Source of the DNA: Bog-473 sp963745175 | Lineage (GTDB): Bacteria > Actinomycetota > Acidimicrobiia > Acidimicrobiales > RAAP-2 | DNA length: 64,000 nt | Direction: 5' to 3' | Assembly (NCBI GenBank): GCA_963745175.1 | Contig: CAVUWK010000005.1 | Coordinates: forward strand, 248,001 to 312,000 | Shown here: positions 57,882 to 64,000 of the stretch, piece after piece | Layout: every line of letters begins with the position of its first letter | Position numbering within the stretch: the first letter of the stretch is position 1 | Translations under genes and position numbers: made by a program | Notes under the pieces: model-generated | The model's input: only the letters and a program-made list of their open reading frames with translations | Told to the model about the DNA's origin: nothing | Databases searched by the model: none

Positions 57882-59052
57882 GGCCGTCCGCCGCGTCGCG
57901 GTAGAGCGCCTCGAGGCCGGCGCCGCAGCGCTCCCACGTGTAGCGGGCGCGACCAGGCCGTGCCGGCGGCAATGAGGCGGCCGCGCAGGCGCCTCGTCGC
58001 CCAGGCAGGCGTCGAGCGCGTCGACCAGCCTGTCGTGGTCGCCGGCTCGACCAGCAGGGCGCCGTCGCCCGAGCACCTCGGGCAACGAGCCGGCGCGGGT
58101 CGCCACCACCGGCACGCCGGCCCGCATGGCCTGCAGCGGCGGGAAGCCGAATCCCTCGTAGAGGGAGGGATAGGCCAGCACGCTGGCGTGCCCGAGCAGC
58201 GCGGCGAGGTCGCGCCTGCTCGACCCAACCCGTGCGGACGATCCTGTCCCGGCGCCGGCGACGCGGCGAGGGCCGACGCCAGCGCCTGCTCGCCCCACCC
58301 CGGCGGCCCGGCGAGGACGAGCGCGACGTCGCCGTGGCGGGCAGCCACCGCGCTCGAAGGCCCGCACCAGGCCCGGCAGGTCCTTGCGCGGCTCGGCCGT
58401 CCCGACGGCCAGGCAGTAGCGCCCCGTCCCGGGAGGGAGCAGCCGCGCCAGCGCCGCCGCTGCCTCCGCCGCCGTCGGGGCGGGCAGGTCGGGGACACCG
58501 GGGTGGACGACCCGCACCCGGGCGGGATCGGCCCCGAACGCCTCGACCACCTCGCCGGCCACGAAGGCCGAATCGGTGTGGACCCACGCCCCGCGACCGA
58601 GGGCCCGCCGGATCAGACCCGGGTAGGCGAGCGTCGCCTCGTCGCACAGCTCGGGGTGGTGCAGCGGCGTGAGGTCGTGCACCGAGACCACGCGGGCGGC
58701 CCGGCCGGTCGGCGGCACGACGAAGTTGGTCCCGTGCACGACGTCGGCGGCGCCGACGAACCACTCCAGCGGTGGCCCGTCCAGGCGGCCCCACAGCGCG
58801 TGCAGGGGCCGGGCCGGCATCGGGCGCTGGCGGGCGCGCGACGCCGGCGGGCAGGCGCTCTTCGATCAGCCGGCGCCGGCGCCAGCTCACGGCGTAGGCC
58901 CGCACGTCGACGCCCGGGCGCTCCGCCAGGCCGCCGAGGGCGCCCTGGCAGAACGCGCCGACGCCGGTGGGGAGCCCGAGCAGCGGCGTCGCGTCGAGCG
59001 CGACGCGCAGGCGTGCCGGCTCCGTCGCCCGGGACGTGTCGAGGGTGCTCAG
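57874..59052 (-). CDS. Family 4 glycosyltransferase (frameshifted)
   Basis: About 385 aa. ARLRVALDATPLLGLPTGVG opens the protein; then PLEWFVGAADVVHGTNFVVP, VVSVHDLTPLHHPELCD, RYCLAVGTAEPRKDLPGLV and YEGFGFPPLQAMRAGVPVV. There is no ATG or GTG near the SDR stop; a CTG overlapping it (CTGA) is in frame, so either CTG is used or the start is altered by an indel. Frame changes near 58830, 58350, 58215, 58065 and 57970. A third paralogous mannosyl- or glycosyltransferase in one operon. Confidence 0.65.
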   Translation of the reverse strand: MSTLDTSRATEPARLRVALDATPLLGLPTGVGAFCQGALGGLAERPGVDVRAYAVSWRRRRLIEERLPAGVARPPAPDAGPAPARAVGPPGRATAGVVRRRRRRRARDQLRRAADRPGRPRGLGARPHAAAPPRAVRRGDARLPGSDPAGPRSRGVGPHRFGLRGRRGGRGVRGRSRPGAGRPPRCPRPARPDGGGGSGGAGAAAPSRDGALLPGRRDGRAAQGPAGPGAGLRARWLPATATSRSSSPGRRGGASRRWRRPSPRRRRRDRIVRTGWVEQARPRRAARARQRAGLSLPLRGIRLPAAAGHAGRRAGGGDPRRLVARGARATAPCWSSRRPRQAGRRARRLPGRRGACAAASLPPARPGRARYTWERCGAGLEALYRDAADGRG

Positions 59053-59878
59053 GTCGTGATCGCCCCGTCGATGGAGAGGATCGCCCCGGTGACGTAGTCC
59101 GCCTCGTGCGAACCGAGGTAGGCGAAGGCGCCGGCGATCTCGTGCGGGATAGGCGAAGCCGATCGGGGTCATCAACCGCTCGATCAGCTTCCAGTCGGCG
59201 TCCTCGGGCGGGCCGAAGTTGTGGATGATCGGCGTGTCGACGCCGCCGGGGGCCACGCCGTTCACGCGGACGCCGCGCGCCATGTACTCGACGGCGAGCG
59301 CCTTGGTCAGCATCTTGACGCCACCCTTGGACGCGCAGTACGCCGCCGAGTAGGGCTGGCCGATGACGCCCGCCGTCGAGACGGTGTTGACGATGGCCCC
59401 GCCGTGCTCGAGCATGCCGGGCAGCACGGCCCGGCACATGAGGAAGGTCCCGGTCAGGTTGACGGCGATGATCTTGTCCCAGCCGCTCAGCGACTGCTCG
59501 GGCGTGTGGGCGAACCCGCCGATGCCGGCGATGTTGCACAGGTTGGTGATGGGGCCCAGCTCCTCGCCGGCCCGCGCCACGGCGGCGGCGACCGCGTCCT
59601 CGTCGGTGACGTCGCAGCGCAGGGCGATGGCCCGCCCGCCCGGCCCCGGCCGCCTCGCCGTTGATCTCGGCCGCCACGGCCTCGATGGCGTCGGCGGCCA
59701 CGTCGAGGCAGGCCACCGCGGCGCCCTCGGCGGCCAGGCGGCGCGCCGTGGCGCGCCCGATGCCCGAACCGGACCCGGTGACCACCGCCACCCGTCCCGC
59801 GTAGCGACCCGGGGTGATCGCCTCGGGGGCGGTCCCCCGGTTGGGGTCGGACTCCCCGACTCTGGTCGTGGGGCTCAT
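59049..59878 (-). CDS. Short-chain dehydrogenase/reductase (frameshifted)
   Basis: About 275 aa after GAAGGAGCGCTGC. Cofactor loop VVTGSGSGIGRATARRLAAE; CLDVAADAIEAV acidic end of beta 2 suggests NAD; NIAGIGGFAHTPEQ, VSTAGVIGQPYSAAYCASKG (Ser-Tyr-Lys) and GVAPGGVDTPIIHNFG. Classical SDR. Frame changes near 59640 and 59150. Substrate unknown; neighbours are an AMP ligase and glycosyltransferases, so lipid or sugar modification is possible. Confidence 0.75.
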
Positions 59879-59919
59879 GCAGCGCTCCTTCTCGTCTGCT
59901 TCTCCGGTGGGGCCACTGC

Positions 59920-61536
59920 CTAGCACCCCGGCGCCGGGACCACGACTCTGCGCCAGGCGCGGCGCGGCGCTCCTCCGCCCCCGCTGCAGCCAGCGCGGCC
60001 AGGCGCAGCGGGTCGACCTTCATCATCGGGGTCAGCGGCAGCTCGTCGACGACGACCAGGGCGTCCGGGGCCTTGTAGTCGGACAGCTGCCGGGCGCAGT
60101 GGGCGCGCAGCTCGGCGAGCTCGGGCTGTGCGCCGGCCGCGGCGACCACGACCGCCACGCCGACCTCGCCCAGGACGTCGTCGGGCACCCCGACCACGGC
60201 GGCCCGGGCCACGGCCGGGTGCGACGAGAGGGCCTCCTCGACCTCGGCCGGGTAGACGTTGTAGCCACCCCGGATGTAGCGCTCGTGGGCCCGGCCCGAC
60301 AGCTGCAGGTTGCCTTCGGGGGTGAGCCGCCCGAAGTCCCCGGTGGTCAGCCACCCGTCCGGGCCGAGCACGGTCGCCGTGGCCGCGGCGTCGACCAGCT
60401 CGTCGACGCCGGCGCCCGCGACCCGGGCCCCGACCCCAGTAGCCGCGCATGGCGGCCGCGGACCGCAGCAGGACGCGGCCGACCGAGCCGTCGGGCACCG
60501 GCATCCCGTCGTCGTCGACGATGGCCAGCTCGACCCCGGCGACCGGGCGGCCCACCGTGGTCGCCACCTCCTCGTCGGACGACGTCAGCGTCGTGCCGGT
60601 CCCGAGCGAGGACTCGGTCGAGGTGTAGCGGACGACGACGGGCACCCCGAAGCGGCGGCGCACCTCGGCCACCATGGACGCCGTCATGCGCGCCGCGCCC
60701 GTGCCGGCGACGCGCAGGGCGCCCAGGTCGGCCTGCGCGCAGCTCCGCGCTGGCCAGCATGAGCGCCCACTGCGTCGGCACGCCCTGGGCCACCGTCACC
60801 CGCTCGTCCGCCATGATGCGGATGGCGTCGTCGGCCCGCCACGGCGTGGGGGTGATGATGGTCGTCACGGCGTTGGCGATCTCGTCCCAGGCGCGTGTCA
60901 TGTAGCCCACGTGGGCGAACGGCAACGGCGAGAGCCGGCGGTCCCCCGGCTGGCTGAGCACGTCGGTGCCCCGAGCCACCGCGGCCAGGTTGGCGTGGTC
61001 GAAGAGCGCGCCCTTGGGCTGGCCCGTGGTCCCGCTGGTCCAGACGACGGCCACCGGGTCGGCGGATGCCAGCTCGGGCCGGGGTGCCCGGCGCCTCGCC
61101 GGTCCACCACGTCCGGGCCTCGGCCCGGGCGACGACGAGCGCCGCCCCCGGCGTCGGGAGCCGGGCCGCCTCCGGGGTCGACGACGAGCAGCACCGGCGC
61201 GGCCCGCTCCAAGATGGAGGCCACCTCGCCGGCCCCCATGCGCGGGTTGATCCCCGACGTGATGGCGCCCAGGCGGAGCAGCGCGGCGTAGAGCACGGCG
61301 TAGTCGATGGACGACGGCAGGAGCAGGCAGACGACGTCGCCCTTGGCCACACCGCGGCGGGCCAGGTGCCCGGCCACGCCGTCGGCGGCCCGGTCCCACT
61401 CGGCGAAGGTGAGGGAGCGGCGCCCGCCTCGACCGTCGGGCTCGACGTACGCCTCGACGTCGCCGTTGACCCGTGCCGCCTCCCGGAGGACCGACACCAC
61501 GGTCTCGTGCCGATCCGAGGGGATGCGCACTGGCAT
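59920..61536 (-). CDS. AMP-dependent acyl-CoA synthetase/ligase (frameshifted)
   Basis: About 530 aa starting MPVRIPSDRHETVVSVLREA. SLTFAEWDRAADGVAGHLAR, VVWTSGTTGQPKGALFDHAN (ATP loop), PVVVRYTSTESSLGTGTTLT, GWLTTGDFGRLTPEGNLQLS, YIRGGYNVYPAEVEEALSSH and a C-terminal MMKVDP Lys are the expected ANL-superfamily motifs. Frame changes near 61160, 61085, 60735, 60430 and perhaps the last 60 bases, so the stop is tentative. Substrate unknown. Confidence 0.7.
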
Positions 61537-61602
61537 GGCGGGCGGCGATGGTACCAGGGCTGCCGGAACAGGCCTCCGGCCGGCCGCTCCTATGCTCGCG
61601 AC

Positions 61603-62557
61603 GTGCTGGTGGCCCTGTGCGGCGGCGTCGGGGCCGCCCGGATGCTCTCCGGGCTCGTCCGCGTCGTCCCGGCCGACGACATCACGGCGATCGTCAACGT
61701 CGGCGACGACATGGTGCTGCACGGCCTCCACATCAGCCCCGACCTCGACACGGTCACCTACACCCTGGCCGGCATGGACAACCGGGAGACCGGGTGGGGC
61801 GTGGCCGGCGAGAGCTGGGCGGTCATGGACGAGCTGGCGCGGCTCGGCGGCGAGGACTGGTTCCGGCTGGGCGACCGCGACCTGGCCACCCACCTGTTCC
61901 GCACGGGCCGGCTGCGGGCCGGCGCGCCGCTGAGCGCGGTGACGGCCGAGCTGGCCGGCCGGCGCGGCATCGCGCGTGCGGCTGCTGCCGGTGACCGACG
62001 ACGCCGCTGCGCACCCGGGTCACCCTGGCCGAGGCGAGCCCGCTCGGGCCGGCCGGGACCGAGGTCGGCTTCCAGGACTACTTCGTCCGGCTCCGCCACG
62101 ACGTGGCGGTCCGCGGCGTCCGCTTCGACGGCGCCGAGCGCGGCCCGGCCCGGCACCCGGCGTCATGGAGTCGCTCGGCGACGCGGACACCATCGTGGTC
62201 TGCCCGTCGAACCCCGTCGTCTCCATCGGCCCCGTCCTGGCCGTCCCGGGCGTCCGCGAGATGCTGGTCGACCGCGCCGGACACAGGTCGTGGCCGTGTC
62301 GCCCATCGTGGCCGGCGCCGCGCTCAAGGGGCCGGCCGACCGGCTCATGGCCGAGCTCGGGACCGAGCCGTCCGTGGTCGGCGTGGCCCGGCTGTACGCG
62401 CCGTGGGTCGGCACGCTCGTCGTCGACGTGGCCGACGCCGCCCTGCGCGGCCGAGGTCGAGGCCGAGGGCGTGCGCTGCGTCGTGGCGCCCACCGTCATG
62501 AGCACGCCCGAGCGGGCCGCGGACCTGGCCCGGATGGTGGTCGATGCCGCCGGCTGA
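61603..62557 (+). CDS. cofD: 2-phospho-L-lactate transferase CofD/FbiA (frameshifted)
   Basis: About 315 aa from GTG. LVALCGGVGAARMLSGLVRV opens with the Gly-rich loop; DDITAIVNVGDDMVLHGLHI, TYTLAGMDNRETGWGVAGES, FRLGDRDLATHLFRTGRLRA, VVCPSNPVVSIGPVLAVPGV and SPIVAGAALKGPADRLMAEL define the family. It joins the phospho(enol)lactyl moiety to Fo in coenzyme F420 synthesis. Frame changes near 61975, 62015, 62150, 62280 and 62450. Start lies 66 bases from the divergent ligase. Stop overlaps cofE. Confidence 0.85.
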
Positions 62558-63279
62558 GGGCGTGCACGTGTTCCCCGTCGCCGGCCTCGGCGAGGTGACG
62601 CCGGGGACCGACCTGGCCGCGCTCATCGCCGGCGCCGTCGCACCCGCCGACCCCGACGGGCCCGAGCTGCGCGCACGGCGACGTCGTCGTCGTCACCCAG
62701 AAGATCGTGTCGAAGGCCGAGGGCCGCCTGGTCGCGATCGACCACGGCGATCCGGCGGCCAAGCTGGCGCTGGTGCGAGCAGGAGTCCGTCCGCGTCGCT
62801 GCGCCGCCGGGGCGACCTGGTGATCAGCGAGACCCGCCACGGGTTCGTCTGCGCCAACGCCGGCGTCGACCTCTCCAACGTGGCCGACGGGACCGCGGCG
62901 CTGCTCCCCGAGGACTCGGACCGCTCGGCCCGGCGCATCCGGGCCGGGCTGCAGCACGCCCTCGGGGTCGACGTCGGCGTCATCGTCTCCGACACCTTCG
63001 GGCGGCCCTGGCGGCGGGGCGTCACCGACGTCGCCATCGGGTGCGCCGGCGTGGCCGCCGTGGTCGATCTCAAGGGCACCGCCGACGCCGGCGGTCGGGA
63101 GCTCGTCGCCACCGAGATCTGCGTCGCCGACGAGATGGCCTCCGCGGCCGAGCTGGTCATGGGCAAGGACCGCGGCGTCCCCGTCGCCGTCGTGCGCGGG
63201 GTGCCCGCCGGACTGGCTGCGCCCGGCCTCGGTCCGGGCCGAGGTGATCCGGCCGCCGGACGAAGACCTCTTCCGCTGA
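62544..63279 (+). CDS. cofE: F420-0:gamma-glutamyl ligase CofE (frameshifted)
   Basis: About 245 aa. VHVFPVAGLGEVTPGTDLAA, GDVVVVTQKIVSKAEG, SETRHGFVCANAGVDLSN, GVDVGVIVSDTFGRPWRRGV, AVVDLKGTADAGGRELVATE. Only the CofE domain is present; the nitroreductase-like C-terminal half of mycobacterial FbiB is absent, since the frame closes soon after VIRPPDEDLFR. Adds the glutamate tail to F420-0. Frame changes near 62678, 62785 and 63220. Overlaps cofD, so one transcript. Confidence 0.85.
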
Positions 63280-63284
63280 GCCGC

Positions 63285-64000
63285 TCAGTCCGGGCGGGCG
63301 CGCACGAACTCGAGCACGGCACGGGTCCCGTCGGCCAGCTCGGTCCAGGGGCGCCAGCCGAGCTGGATCGCCGCCCGCTCGACGTCGAGGCTGGAGCGCA
63401 GCAGCTCACCCGGGCGGAGCGGGGCCAGGACGGACGTCACCTCGGTGCCGGACTCGGCCGCCATGGTGGCGAGGAGCTCGTTGACCGACGTCTCGCGCCC
63501 GGTCCCGATGTTGCAGACGAGGCCGCCCGCCACGGGTGGCGGCCCGCACGAAGGCGTCGACGACGTCGTCGACGAAGACGAAGTCCCGCGTCTGCTCGCC
63601 GTCCCCGAAGATCGTCACCGGCTCGCCGCGCAGGATGCGCTCGGCGAAGATGGCGACCACGCCCGCCTCGCCGTGGGGATCCTGCCGGGGGCCGTACACG
63701 TTCCCCAGGGCCAGGGCGCAGAACTCGAGGGCGTGCAGCTCCCGGTAGGCCACCAGGTAGTCGATCACCGCCTTCTTGGCCACGCCGTAGGGCGACAGCG
63801 GCTGCTGGGGGTGCGACTCGCGGACCGGGAGGTCCTCGACGGCCGGCTCGCCGTAGAGCGTGCCGCCGCTGGCCGCGAAGACGACCCGCTCGGCCTCGGC
63901 CTGGCGCGCCCCCTCCAGGACGTTGAGCGAGCCGACGATGTTGACCGTGGCGTCGAACGCCGGCCGGGCCACCGAGACACGGACGTCGGCCTGCGCGGCC
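63285..64000 (-). CDS. NAD-dependent epimerase/dehydratase (GalE-like), truncated by window end
   Basis: About 240 C-terminal residues are visible; the N-terminal cofactor loop lies beyond the window. VNIVGSLNVLEGARQAEAER, SGGTLYGEP, LSPYGVAKKAVIDY (catalytic Tyr-Lys), LGNVYGPRQDPHGEAGVVAI and GDGEQTRDFVFVDDVVDAF are UDP-glucose 4-epimerase-like. One frame change near 63535. Convergent with cofE, five bases apart. Likely supplies a hexose or hexuronate precursor for the glycan genes. Confidence 0.8.

Overview
The window comes from a high-GC actinobacterium, most likely an uncultivated member of the Acidimicrobiia. The evidence is gene content rather than a marker gene: an actinobacterial FtsH, mycobacteria-like sterol side-chain genes, coenzyme F420 biosynthesis (cofD, cofE) beside F420-type luciferase-like oxidoreductases, a DUF5719 and giant GT2 cell-envelope cluster, a DUF222-HNH protein, and secreted ASDGGIF-repeat proteins typical of that class. 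No rRNA, tRNA, CRISPR array or insertion sequence was seen.

Layout. (1) 0-8 kb, visibly lower GC: a stress and signalling module. It holds a MerR-HTH/receiver protein translationally coupled to a two-domain KaiC-like ATPase, then small stress or membrane proteins (DUF6458, CsbD, a hydrophobic peptide, DUF6328, DUF1206), an AI-2E family permease, and a convergent GAF-SpoIIE-HATPase phosphatase. Two promoters of the SigB/SigF type (GTTT-N15-GGGTAT-like) lie here. (2) 8-24 kb: a G1-type secreted peptidase, an acyl-CoA dehydrogenase, three acyl-CoA ligases (one FadD19-like, one FadD17-like), small metabolic enzymes and two large secreted repeat proteins. (3) 24.9-33.4 kb: a sterol side-chain locus. 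A leftward operon chsE-chsH2-chsE-chsH1-ltp2 diverges from a CYP125-like P450 followed by two F420-type oxidoreductases. (4) 33-37.5 kb: a lower-GC alpha/beta hydrolase, DUF5684, a YgjP-like metallopeptidase and a DUF222-HNH protein. (5) 37.5-41.4 kb: a second steroid acyl-CoA dehydrogenase pair (ChsE5/ChsE4-like) divergent from a thiolase. (6) 41.4-64 kb: envelope and sugar-nucleotide genes (SIS isomerase-like, Trm112, phosphomannomutase), CPBP protease, FtsH, an ECF sigma factor with a DUF4349 partner, DUF5719 plus a giant GT2, an epimerase, three GT4 glycosyltransferases, an SDR, an AMP ligase, cofD-cofE and a truncated epimerase.

How it fits together. Palindromes matching TnnAACnnGTTnnA, the operator known for the TetR-family sterol regulator KstR, lie between divergent genes at 22.15 kb and 40.03 kb (perfect), with one-mismatch copies at 16.33, 30.02 and 30.08 kb. 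They sit upstream of the FadD19-like and FadD17-like ligases, the P450/chsE operon and the ChsE pair/thiolase. The window therefore looks like a dispersed sterol (cholesterol-like) side-chain beta-oxidation regulon; no kstR, ring-degradation or Mce import gene is present. F420 made through cofD/cofE could serve the oxidoreductases inside that regulon.

Caveat. Many conserved genes are split by single-base frame changes, heavily so from 48 kb to the right end, while 0-10.5, 30.1-41.4 and 44.2-48.0 kb look clean. The pattern suggests uncorrected sequencing indels rather than mass pseudogenisation. Such genes are given as single CDS spans and the approximate shift positions are stated.
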